Shown here: piece after piece, positions 52,838-62,987 of the stretch
How the letters are laid out: the number at the start of each line of letters is the position of its first letter
Position numbering within the stretch: position 1 is the stretch's first letter
Notes under the pieces: model-generated
What the model was told of the DNA's origin: nothing
Seen by the model: the letters and a program-made list of their open reading frames with translations, nothing else
Database searches by the model: none
Assembly (NCBI GenBank): GCA_019096065.1
Contig: JAGUCH010000004.1
Location: 6,820,001 to 6,884,000, forward strand
Direction of reading: 5' to 3'
Length of the DNA stretch: 64,000 nucleotides
DNA from: Paracyclopina nana
Taxonomy: Eukaryota; Arthropoda; Copepoda; Cyclopoida; Cyclopettidae
Translations under genes and position numbers: made by a program

Positions 52838-54880
52838 ATGACTGAAGAAGATTGGCAAAAGCAGTTTGAGAAGTATTTTCTGCTGTCCGACTCAAAAATA
52901 CAGCTGCCAAAGAGAGAGTCATGGTTCAAAAGCCAGAGTGTGGCTCCTCAGAGTTTTTCGACAATGAGAGACCATTTGAACGAAGTGAAGAGCCTGCTAA
53001 ATTCCATGCCACTGTCGGATTGGCATAAACATACGAGACAGCAAAATCCTGCTGGCTTTGTTGTGAGTGAGGTGAGGAGCAAGGCTCATCCAGAATTGCT
53101 GACCCAAGCATGGTGTAAGCTCACTGAAATTCTGCATCGCTTTCAAGTTGTCCCCGATGAAGGAGAATTCAAAAGCTTGCATCTTTGTGAAGCTCCTGGA
53201 GCTTTCATCACTGCCATGAACCACTACATCAAAAGCCATAAAAGTGACCTGAATTGGTCGTGGGTTGGGTCAACCTTGAACCCTTACTATGAAGGAAATT
53301 CAACAAGTAGCATGATCAACGATGACAGGTTCATACTCCATACCTTGGGCCAATGGGATTTTGGCATAGATGGCTCTGGCGACTTGATGAAGGCTGAAAA
53401 CCTGCTCAGCTTCGTTGACAAGTACAAATTCGACTTTGTCACTGCTGATGGGAGCGTGGACTGTCAGTCAGATCCAGCAAGACAAGAAGCCCTTGTTGAA
53501 AATCTCCATTTAGCTGAAATACTTGGAGCCATTGGTACATTGAAAGTTGGTGGTCACTTTGTACTGAAAATGTTCACTTTCTTTGAATCCAACACATTGT
53601 GTCATTTGACACTTTTGGCTGGTGTCTTTCAAAAAGTCCACGTGTTCAAGCCGGCTACTAGCAAGGAGGGAAACTCTGAAGTCTATGTTATCTGTGAGTC
53701 GTTTGCTGGCCTTGATGAAAGTGCCCTTAAAATTATAATTGAAAACATGAGCAAGGAGATGAGCCTGTTTGATTTGGCTCAGATTGACCAACAATTCATT
53801 GATCGGATAGAGAGCTGTGCTCGGTTCTTTATGGACATTCAAGAATCTGTGATCAGGAGGAACATCGAGTCATTTGGGCCCAATTGCAAATATGACAACA
53901 GAGGGAAAAAGATGGTAGCTGTCAAGTTTATGCAGGATTGTAAGATCACAGCAATAGCGAAAAGTGACAAAATCATCCAAGATAGTGCCAAGTTTGTCAC
54001 ATATGTAGATGACTGCCGACAAATTGACGAGAGAGTAGAATCAGGCACATTTATGGATAAACTTTGTGTCAAAAGCAAGGCTGAACAATTGACTGAGCTA
54101 TTGAAATCATTGCAAAATCTGCATCCTTCCTGGCTGCCAAAGTGTAAAAAAGTCGAGTGGATTTCAATGACATGCGTGCACGCATTACCAAAATTGAGTT
54201 TTACCAAAGGAGCTCATTTCAAGACAATTGAAAGCTCCAAGTTTTGCCCAGCTCGAGCAATCCATATGCACAAGCAAGCCTTGTCATTGAGCCAGACAAA
54301 CAGCTTTATTTCCATGCACCATAAGAAGAGAAGACTCGAAATGGCCAAGTTCTCCGAACTGAAAAGCATGATCTTGACGACTCCGATTTTAGCCAGCCTT
54401 GTCAAAATGTATCCAGAATTAATGGATATCCAGACGCTTGTCATCAAGGCCAGATCTCAAGAGCTGCTTAGAAATCCTGACAAGTCCGATGTAATAGAGT
54501 TCCTTGATCAAATTTTCGCCACTATGACTGAACTCAAACGGGGTGAACATTTGATCATTTTGGACTTGGTGTTGCTCACAAGGCTTCAAGTTGGCCTTTT
54601 CCTCGTCATTTCTCACCACTTTGAGGAAATTGGATTTATGAAGCCTGTGAAAAGTGAAGCACAACATGGAGTGTTTTTGTCAGAATACAAAGGAGAATTC
54701 AATCATGAATCCCTTTTAAAAGAAATCAAAGAAGCTTTAGGTGCCAACAATTCACTGCTGTCCGTTTTACCAACGGAGTACATCACTGAGGAGCCTCTTT
54801 ACTCTGTTATTGTGGCTCACAATATCAACATTATGCGTGAAAGCTCTATTTCAGTGCTGAAATCCAATTCAGCAATTTGA
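52838..54880 (+). CDS. CMTR2: Cap-2 mRNA 2'-O-methyltransferase
   Basis: An intronless frame of 680 residues (human 770). The RrmJ/FtsJ methyltransferase core is clear: WCKLTEI (Lys 94), SAM loop LHLCEAPGAF, VTADGSVD (Asp 204) and VLKMFTFFE (Lys 244), the K-D-K set of the family. A degenerate second methyltransferase-like half follows. The enzyme methylates the 2'-O of the second transcribed nucleotide of capped mRNA. The start at 52838 (ACCAAGATG) is preferred over an upstream GTG. It is followed after 25 nt by NUBP2. Confidence 0.92.
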   Translation: MTEEDWQKQFEKYFLLSDSKIQLPKRESWFKSQSVAPQSFSTMRDHLNEVKSLLNSMPLSDWHKHTRQQNPAGFVVSEVRSKAHPELLTQAWCKLTEILHRFQVVPDEGEFKSLHLCEAPGAFITAMNHYIKSHKSDLNWSWVGSTLNPYYEGNSTSSMINDDRFILHTLGQWDFGIDGSGDLMKAENLLSFVDKYKFDFVTADGSVDCQSDPARQEALVENLHLAEILGAIGTLKVGGHFVLKMFTFFESNTLCHLTLLAGVFQKVHVFKPATSKEGNSEVYVICESFAGLDESALKIIIENMSKEMSLFDLAQIDQQFIDRIESCARFFMDIQESVIRRNIESFGPNCKYDNRGKKMVAVKFMQDCKITAIAKSDKIIQDSAKFVTYVDDCRQIDERVESGTFMDKLCVKSKAEQLTELLKSLQNLHPSWLPKCKKVEWISMTCVHALPKLSFTKGAHFKTIESSKFCPARAIHMHKQALSLSQTNSFISMHHKKRRLEMAKFSELKSMILTTPILASLVKMYPELMDIQTLVIKARSQELLRNPDKSDVIEFLDQIFATMTELKRGEHLIILDLVLLTRLQVGLFLVISHHFEEIGFMKPVKSEAQHGVFLSEYKGEFNHESLLKEIKEALGANNSLLSVLPTEYITEEPLYSVIVAHNINIMRESSISVLKSNSAI

Positions 54881-54905
54881 TCCTATTTTTTCTTTACTTT
54901 AGATC
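54881..54905 (+). promoter_or_regulatory. CMTR2-NUBP2 intercistronic acceptor
   Basis: The 25 nt between the CMTR2 stop and the NUBP2 ATG are almost pure pyrimidine (TCCTATTTTTTCTTTACTTT) ending in AG at 54902, three bases before the ATG. This is a textbook 3' splice acceptor with no room for a cis donor, poly(A) signal or promoter outside CMTR2 coding sequence. Confidence 0.7.
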
Positions 54906-55759
54906 ATGGCTGAACCAGAAATAATTCTCCCAGGAGTGAAACGAGTGATTTTAGTCCTCTCAGGAAAAGGAGGTAAGTTAATTGTTCAATTAAAGAAATA
55001 TAGCCAAATCATAATTCTAATGATGAATCAGGAGTGGGAAAATCCACGGTGGCCACTCAATTGGCATTTGCATTTCAACAAAAAGGCCTTAAAGTTGGCC
55101 TCCTTGACATTGACTTGTGTGGTCCAAGCATTCCCAAGATGCTGAATTTGATGGACAAAGAAGTGCATCAATGTGATCAAGGATGGTTGCCTGTGTTTAC
55201 TGATGAGTCGCAAACTTTGGGAGTCATGTCAATTGGCTTTTTGCTCAGTAAAGATTCCGAAGCTGTGGTCTGGAGAGGGCCAAAGAAGAATGCCATGATC
55301 AAGCAGTTCCTCACTGATGTGGCTTGGCAAGATCGTGACATCTTGATCATTGACACTCCACCTGGAACCTCTGATGAGCACATTACTGTCATGGAAAACC
55401 TACGTTCAGTCAAAGTGGAAGGCGCTGTACTTGTCACCACTCCACAAGCTGTAGCTGTTGGAGATGTGAGGAGAGAAGTGACCTTTTGCAAGAAGGCCAA
55501 GCTGAAAATGCTTGGCATTGTTGAAAACATGAGTGGGTTTGTGTGCCCCAACTGCAAGGATTGCACCAACATTTTCTCTTCTGGAGGAGGCAAGGCGTTG
55601 GCTGAGCATGCTCAAGTCCCATTTTTGGGACAAGTACCCATAGATCCCAATCTGGCTATGGCAGCTGAGAAAGGAGAAAATTTCATGACTGCATTTGCCA
55701 ATTCCCCTGCTGCTGCAGAGTTTACTTCCATTGTTGCTAAACTTGGTGTTCTTCACTAA
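54906..55759 (+). CDS. NUBP2: Cytosolic Fe-S assembly factor NUBP2
   Basis: Exon 1 (54906-54972) and exon 2 (55032-55759) give 264 residues (human 271). The deviant Walker A SGKGGVGKST spans the splice junction; switch and Walker B regions [10 protein letters not shown] and [12 protein letters not shown] follow. The CPNC metal motif near the C-terminal third binds the bridging 4Fe-4S cluster. With NUBP1 it forms the CIA scaffold that builds Fe-S clusters in the cytosol. AATAAA near 55815 probably ends the CMTR2-NUBP2 unit. Confidence 0.95.
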
Positions 55760-55955
55760 ACAGACATATGAGTAACCAGAAAAATGTACTAGGCTGTGGT
55801 AAGCAGTGAGTCAATAAAGTAAATGTGCATTTGACCTGACGAGAATTAGGCTTCTAAATAGCCTAAAAATCTATATTTTGTGAATCCAAAGCCAAATGCA
55901 TTTATTGACCCAACCCATTTAATTGGGATATTTTGATAATTGACAAAATTATGCC

Positions 55956-56604
55956 ATGATTGCCATTCTTGTTAATCAGGCCAACGCATCAACAATGGCT
56001 TCTTTGACAAAAATCCATCGTTTTACCTTAATTGCATGTGCTACAATCATTGTTGCATGCACTTTGTTCATAGGAATTATGGTGCATTCCAACAATATCA
56101 CAAAAGAGCAGAAAGTCTCTCCAAATCCAGGTTTTTACGAGCTTGCAAATTTTTGGAAAATAATTAAAACTAAGTAACTTAGCAACACCAACTATAACAA
56201 GCTATTCAATGACTGGGTCAGAAATAGTATATAGCATCACTACATCATTAGAAGCCATGAGCTCGACTTCAGCTTCAACATCATCAACTTTTCCCCAATC
56301 CTTGAGTAAGTTTTTGAAATTTCCTTGAGAGAGCGCTAAATGGCCTTAACAGCTTGATGAAAAACACTTGTTACTTGCTTGCTCTCTCAAAGAATTTTCA
56401 AATAGTTGCTGAGGGTTGTGAATTCTAGTTATTGCTCCAAATCCTGGTGGCTGCTCGGTCCCTTCTTGGAAGGGTGATGGGATGTGTGATGATGTGAATA
56501 ATGTGGCATCTTGCAACTATGATGATGGAGATTGCTGCAAAGGTGAATTAACCTACTGCTTTGATTGTATTTGTCATCCAGGATACATAGCAAACAGCCT
56601 TTGA
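55956..56604 (+). CDS. Membrane-anchored LNR (Lin-12/Notch repeat) protein
   Basis: Three exons (55956-56130, 56183-56305, 56429-56604) join in frame to 157 residues; a start at Met 14 (55995) is equally likely. An N-terminal hydrophobic anchor (FTLIACATIIVACTLFIGIM) is followed by a Ser/Thr-rich stalk (STSASTSSTF). One LNR module follows: GCSVPSWKGDGMCDDVNN, then CNYDDGDCC, then CFDCICHPGY. The Cys pattern and the GDGxCDDxNN...YDxGDCC calcium site are diagnostic. Single-LNR small proteins are reported as an expanded family in the copepod Oithona, which fits this genome. Role unknown; a type II surface or secreted protein is likely. The 52-nt first intron is typical here. Confidence 0.8.
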
Positions 56605-57052
56605 TATGGATAAGAACTTGCCAAAGATGAGAGCGTTAATGATAGAGGTTTTTTTGCTTTGAAACTGTCTGGCTGAATTAGCTATCCAATCTAACAACTA
56701 ATAAACATGTAAACCTATTTTACAGAAATGAAAAAATTTATTTTTACATCATTTAGGCATAAATCCCTTTTTTCTAAATCAAGCGTAAATGGAGTTGTTC
56801 AATTTAACATCACATTGACTTGAAGAAGGTCATACATTTTCTGAAAGCTTATGTTCTTAGGGTTCAATTTTCGCATGTATAATTCAGTTTACCAATTTGT
56901 CTCAGTTCATATAACTACACATATATAAAAGCTCTGACGTTTAACTTTATCAAGTGACACACATTATATAGTATTTTATAAGGTGTGTTGCTCCTCTGTT
57001 ACCTTGATATTGTCAAAGAAGTAAATCTGATTGCAATAGAAAGGAGAAAAAA

Positions 57053-57125
57053 TGCCATGCATGGGGATCGAACCCTGAACGCTTGGATTAGGAGTCCGGC
57101 GCTCTACTGACTGAGCTACCAATAC
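57053..57125 (-). tRNA. tRNA-Arg(CCT)-like, probably pseudo or SINE
   Basis: The minus strand has an A box TAGCTCAGTCAGTAGAGC, an anticodon loop CTCCTAA (anticodon CCT) and a B box GGTTCGATCCC. The D arm pairs, but the outer pairs of the anticodon and T stems mismatch and the acceptor stem closes poorly. It is therefore probably a tRNA pseudogene or SINE head embedded in repeats. Confidence 0.45.
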
Positions 57126-57350
57126 AGAGATACCAGACAAAACTTGATCTAACCAATCTTTTAGCTCCAAAAAGTGCCAAATTCAAAATCTACAATTTTT
57201 AATTGATTGATTAACGCTTTCAAATACTCTTGCCCTACTGAGGGCCTCTCAACCCAAGCCTTCAAAGTAATGGATCAGATGCTAAGTCAAGATAACATGG
57301 TCTGGTAACTTCATTAACATTTGAAAATTACTTTCCATCATATAAAATTG

Positions 57351-57750
57351 TATATACCGTCTGACCGTTCAAAATTGTACGGTGCGGGAATCAAAAGTAT
57401 GTGTTATGAATTCATGAATTTTGAGGCTTAATGGGTATCGTTGGAAAGCTTGAACCTTTGGACATCTTTTTTGTTTTCTGACAAAATGAAAAATATTATT
57501 GAGAATTCCGCGTGACAGCAAAAAATAAATGATGCATCAGTTTTTTCGTGACAATTTTCTGGTTTGCCTTGGGAAAATTGAATTTTCCGGGTTTATTCCT
57601 CTTTCAATTGATATTTTCTACTTTTACAAAAAAGATGGAAAAAGGCTCAATCTTTCGAACGATATCATTTATAAGTCCTGTATTTATTGAATATGCGACA
57701 AAAAGTTTAGATTCCGTACCGTCCAATTTTGAACGGTCAGACTGTATATA
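57351..57750. mobile_element. 400-bp MITE with TA-rich ends
   Basis: The ends pair as TATACMGTCTGACCGTTC over about 40 bp (57353-57393 and the mirror 57710-57750), flanked by TATA. A TA duplication and this size suit a Tc1/mariner-type MITE. It is nested in the composite at 56812-57805. Confidence 0.75.
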
Positions 57751-57950
57751 ATTCTTGGGTGTTGTAAGTAGTTTGGGTTAGGTCCTTTGCCAAGTCAATG
57801 TGACATACACAGTGCAATGGCTGTCAAGATTTTAGTATCTTTTTTAAAATGGCTGCGTCCCCATTGCACCTTGCCGTTTGCCCTTCTGCCTTTTGCCCCT
57901 ACCATTCCGGTTCTCTATGGATATTTCCCTTATCCCATTTGCCCCAATAC

Positions 57951-58023
57951 AGCCTGATTCAGAGAGTTGTGAACACTTTTTTAGCAACCTGTTACCGAAT
58001 TGATAACAATTCTCTGAATCAGG
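57951..58023. repeat. Hairpin with 19-bp stem
   Basis: CCTGATTCAGAGAGTTGT is mirrored by ACAATTCTCTGAATCAGG with one mismatch and a loop of about 35 nt. It lies alone between repeats and the HID1 3' end. It could be a tiny MITE or a transcribed structure. 58030-58510 shows nothing else. Confidence 0.6.
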
Positions 58024-58510
58024 CAGCATATGCATGGATGTTCGCCTCTTTGTACATTTGATACCAAAACAGTTTTGGCTGCTAATTAGAGTAATTTTTT
58101 TATTTCTTGACTTGCTGGTGCAGATAGAAAATCTAGAGCTCTAGGTGGAGATAGGTGCTCTACAGCTGTCGTGTACCCAAAAAAGATAAAAATCGGCTTT
58201 TTGACGAATTTGCGGCCTTTTTCTGATTAGCAACATTTAGATGAGAAACCAAGCGGCGATTATTTTCGAGAAAGTATGCAAAAACACAGAGTTGTGAATA
58301 AACAATGGTTTACTACGTCGATCCCGGCTATTTTTGACAAAAGTGTGGCGTCATTTCATGAAAAAAATCTGACAGCTCTGAGCAAGTTGTAACTCGTAAA
58401 CAAAAAAGTGAAAAAAACTGATAAAAGAAAAGCTCCCTATTTCTTTGTCTTGGACGCAGGTAAGCAATTTTTAGGATTTTAGGGGAATTTATTGTAATTG
58501 TATCCATATG

Positions 58511-61500
58511 TTATACTCTTTGTATCTCAAACAATTTAACATCTGTGTCGTACCAAATGGGGGGATCGGTGTTGCGTAAGTAGATCACACCCCACCTGAA
58601 AATAAGCCTTTCATTAATTATGAGCTGAGGAAAAAGCATGATAATTTCTTACATGTAAGTTCTGAACCACATGGCTGTACCGGGATTGGGCTGATATTTC
58701 CTGATCAAAATTGGATGAGGAACTGGCAGCAATCCTACAAGGGTACCATGCTGTAGAAATCTAAGTATTTCTGACTCATCAGTGAGGCCTCGATCAATGC
58801 ATATTTTTTCCACCTGTGGCACCAATACCTTGAAGAACAAAGCAATTTGGCAACTTTTAAAATCTAAAACAAACCTTTTTATTTTTTATCCCTACTTCAT
58901 TTGCCAAACAAAACTATAATAGATATTTTCATTAAAAATTACCATCAAATTAACCAAAAAAATCTTGCCAAATTGGCAGACGCGAAAAACTAAGAAGCCT
59001 TAAAGTTATTGAAAAAAAGTACCTGTAGCAATCTCATAATGGTTTGCAAGGGCAGCTTTGCTTTCCATGAGGCCACCCAATCCTGATTGGGCACCCAGGG
59101 CTCATCAACCGGCAAGGTCTCAACGAAGGGAGAGCTAGCAGGGCTGGTCACTTTCTCTGTTGGACTCTTTATTGACCAACTTGAAGAAGAAGCTGCATAG
59201 CTCTCCACACTCATTCCCAAGGGTGCTTGACTATCCTGTTCTTGTCCTTGTTGGGTACTCTGTTGGCCTTCAACCTTCACTGCGTTTGAAGGGGCAGCTG
59301 AAAACAAGGCTGCTGAAGGTCCAGCCTTGGTCAACCTGTCAAGCTGTTGTTGACTTGGATGAGCTGATGCTTTTTCTGTCAATTTGTCAATATGTGGCAC
59401 ATCCATAAGACTGGCCTTGTAAGTGCCAGGCTGCTCAGTGGTTGGGAGCTTGGCATTGGTGGCCTCCAGAGCTGTTGCTTGTGTGCTATTTGGCAGCTCC
59501 TTCACCTCAGTTGGACTTTGTGGAATGGATGATTGCCTTGACACTGGCCTTGATGCAGTGGGCTTTTTGCCCCTCCTGTTCAAGGTTTTGTTGATGGCTC
59601 CACAGTCAGTGGGGAGGTTGGCCAAGGAGTGAAACACTTGCCTCTTTCTAATGATTGTGTAGACCAAGTTGGCATTGCCATCAAACTGATACTGAATGAT
59701 GTTGTTGAACATTTCTAGTAGGAAGAACACCAAGTGGTGGTTGGCTGGGTTAGAGAACAGGAACCAGGGGGTGCTGAAGGCTTCCAATAGGTGCAGAAGC
59801 TTGCATGCAGCCATCATGGACATGGACTTTATGTAGGGTGACACATTGCAAAGAATGGTGAGGAGGCAGTCAAACAAAGGCTGCAGCCTTTGATGTCCTG
59901 TAGTTATGATCTAAAAGGTCATTTGTGGAAATCAAATTAGTGTGTTCCACTGCTATAATGTTGGCATTTTACCTTATGGAAAACAATGACAAGTAGGTCA
60001 GCATGGGTGCCAGTGAAAACGGGAATGTCAATTGGCATTGTTGCTGTGTAGGGCTTGTTCAACCTTACACCAAAATTCCTTTCACCACTCAGCAAGAGAA
60101 GAATGAAGACTCCAATGTGAACGAGTCCCACTCGACTCTGGTCAGCTCTAGCCTCATTTAAAAAGTGCAGGATTGGTGTGAGGATGTCAAGTACATCACT
60201 GGACTTGAGCACATAAAATAGGAACTTTTTGTTGTGCTCACAAAACTTCCAGAAGAAGATGAGGAGTTCCTGGTGGAAATGGATCTTCCTCTGTGAATAG
60301 GGCAAGTATGTGTGTGCCAAAGGGTTCATCAACAGCCTCGTCACTCCCTATAAATGATAACAAGTCTAAATTCGAGGCTTCCAGTTCGGCTTAAAAACTT
60401 CTAATAAGGGTTTTTTCCGGAGCACAAGTGGCTTTTATTTGAAGAGTGATTTAAAAAAAAATACCTTGAGGATGAAACCAAAGTCCTCTTCTCTGTGAAT
60501 CCTTGAGAGGTAATTCAAGAATAGGTTATCTGGCAGTTTGGTCTCATCCTCTTCCATCATTGGCACATCTTGGTCCAAGCAAATGATCAAAACTTGCAAG
60601 GCGGCCTCAACAGTCTCTTCTCTGGTGTCCTATGGGGCAATATTCCAATTTCCTCAACCAAGAAAATTATGAAATGGCTTACTTGAAAAATTAGATGATT
60701 GTAGGGTAAAATTCCAGCTGGGTCATAACTGCACACAAAATTCAGCAGTGAGGTGAAGAGTGGCAAAGCATGCCTATTTTCTGCTGATGTGAAATGGGCT
60801 ACCCATCGATTGGAAAGGGCATGAGCCTCACCTGCTGGTGGTAGATACATGCTCTGCGAAAAGCATGTGGCCAGCAGCCTCAGTAATTCTCGCCTGTGGA
60901 GGTCATAAGAGGCCGCATTTTGCGGGGCATTGGCAAAGCCCACTCCTGGAGCCCAAATGTACTCACAGGAGTCCAAGTTTTGAAGGTCTTCAGCCTCGTC
61001 CCTGCCCATGCCTGACCTGTTGGGCGCCACAGTGAACTCGGGGCAAAAAAGGAGGTCGCAGACTGCATTCAGAAGTGACTGTGCTAATGGAATCGATTCT
61101 TGACTGCTCTGGTGTTGCACAACCTAAATATAATAATACATGCTGGTGTATTTCAGTTACGATTTCCAATAATGTGCAATCATTGCATTGATGGATTGAG
61201 GTTACAAGCTTGATATTACGATAGGGTAATTAATGAACCGTGACTTATCCTTAGAAATTAATTAACTACGAAATTAGATTCATGACACAAACCATGTAAG
61301 AAATGTAACATGACTCTTATGGTCACCTAAATATGCTGAGACTACCTTTCATGTGAGATAAATGCGTTAAAATAGTTGCTAACAAAATAAGACCACATAA
61401 AATTACAGGATTAGGGATAATTGATGGGCTACTTAGAGCCATCATAAGTAATACAAATGTAAGTAGACAAAATACGCCCAGACCCGAGGCTTTGCATGCA

Positions 61501-62987
61501 CATTGACTTGGCTAAGAACCTAACCCAAACTACTTACAACACCCAAGAATTATATATTTTATGAAAGCTTTTGTCCCCAGGGTTCATTTGGCGATAAAAT
61601 AAAAATCCTGGCCTATCGCTTCCAATAACATATTTAAAAAAAACGTTTAGTGCCAAAATGGCTCATTTTGTGGTGTTAGTTAGCTTCAATGACCCCCACT
61701 AAAATTCAAAAATAAAACTTAAGTTACTTTATAGTAAAATTGCTAGGATGAACAGAAATGTAGATATAGCTATGCTTAAAGTTGATTACTGCCAACTTGA
61801 TTAATTTTGGATTTTAAGTTTGGCAGCAAACATCTCCATTTGAGTGCATTTTACAGACTTGCTTATGTAATTAAAAAAAGTTTGATCTTTTTTTTCAGAG
61901 GGGGTCATTGCTATAAATAATCTCAAAAAATAATGAACTGTAGGTGCTTGACGTTTTTGATAATTTTATGTTATTGGAAGCGATAGGCCAGGATTTTTAT
62001 TTTATCGCCAAATGAACCTTGTTCTTGAACCCTAAGAACATATAAGCTTTCAGAAAATGTATGACCTTCTTCAAGTCAATGTGATGTTAAATTGAACAAC
62101 TCCATTTACACTTGATTTAGAAAAAAGGGATTCATGCCTAAGTTATATAAAAATAAAGTTTTTCATTTCTGTAAAATAGGTTTACATGTTTATTAGTTAG
62201 GCAAGCCACAGGCCAGAATTGTTTTTTATCACCAAATGAACCCTGGGGACATATGCTTTCAGAAAATGTATATTTTTTGGGTGTTGTAAAGAGTTTGGGT
62301 TAGGACCTTCATCAAGTCAAGGTGATTTGATTATCAATATATGCTGAGATTCTATGTAACAGCGCTTGTAAAAAAATTCTTAGACTTTGAGTTAACAAAA
62401 TATACTAAGACAATGAGTAAACTAAATGTGTTGAGACTCTAGGGAGACTAAATAGGCCAAAACTTAGGCTATTAGCAAAAATATGCCAAAACTTAGGTTA
62501 CAGCCAAAAATATGCCAAAACTTAGTAGCTAAGCAGAAATATGCTGAGATGCAAGAAAACAAACCTGCTGAGCCTCATCATTCTTCTCCGGATGTTCCTT
62601 CTGCTGTGGACTTGAAGATGGAATGGCAGACCAGAAGAAAGACCTCCAATCTGGATCCTCAAAGATGTAAGGTATGAGCCTGGTGAGGAGTCTGGCAGAG
62701 TTCAAGACCTGAGTCATCTCCTTTTGGCTGCGACACGAGGAGTCCGCGGCACTGACCAGCTTTTCCACAGCCTTGTAGCACAAGGTGGCCAGGTTGGAGG
62801 GCGACTCCTCGCGCAAGGCCCTGATCTCGGTGCTAGGTAGCAATGTGAACACATCTTGCACCGTGGTCACGCTGTCAGACCAGAACTGGTCCCAAAAGGT
62901 GTCATCCGAGACGTCCACAGGGGACGTCTTGGTTGTCAACTGGATGACAGCCTTGCGAAAGTGCAACTTGGTGTCCGCGTTGCCCAT
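58511..62987 (-). CDS. HID1: HID1, Golgi/dense-core vesicle trafficking protein
   Basis: Seven exons (62987-62565, 61123-60683, 60629-60465, 60347-59973, 59910-59023, 58828-58653, 58595-58511) give 850 residues (human 788). The N-terminus MGNADTKLHFRKAVIQLTTK keeps the myristoylation Gly2. REESPSNLATLCYKAVEKL and YIFEDPDWRSFFWS are family hallmarks, and the C-terminus DTDVKLFEIQRV is nearly invariant. HID1 binds trans-Golgi membranes and is needed for peptide-hormone sorting into dense-core vesicles. A Ser/Pro/Gln-rich insert of about 150 residues in exon 5 explains the extra length. Start chosen at the Met-Gly, not the upstream Met. Intron 1 (1441 nt) is long because of MITE insertions; the others are 45-194 nt. 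Confidence 0.95.
61499..62324. mobile_element. Composite foldback MITEs in HID1 intron 1
   Basis: Begins CACATTGACTTGGCTAAGAA and contains two copies of the GAAAGCTT...CCTGGCCTATCGCTTCC block in opposite orientation. A second right end GTTTGGGTTAGGACC...CAAGTCAAGGTG stops near 62324. The middle (62030-62205) is the inverted counterpart of 56693-56880. At least two family members are nested or joined here. Confidence 0.75.

Larger units (their letters stand above)
56812..57805. mobile_element. Composite: foldback MITE with nested insertions
   Basis: Begins CACATTGACTTGAAGAAGG (56812) with GAAAGCTTATG nearby and ends GTTTGGGTTAGGTCC...CAAGTCAATGTG near 57803, the two ends of the INTU-intron MITE family. 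Between them are unrelated sequence, a tRNA-like stretch and a complete second MITE. The left flank 56693-56880 is repeated in inverted orientation at 62030-62205. Confidence 0.65.

Noticed and set aside
57053..57125. Functional tRNA-Arg gene
   Set aside because: Outer pairs of the anticodon, T and acceptor stems do not form; it lies in nested repeats.
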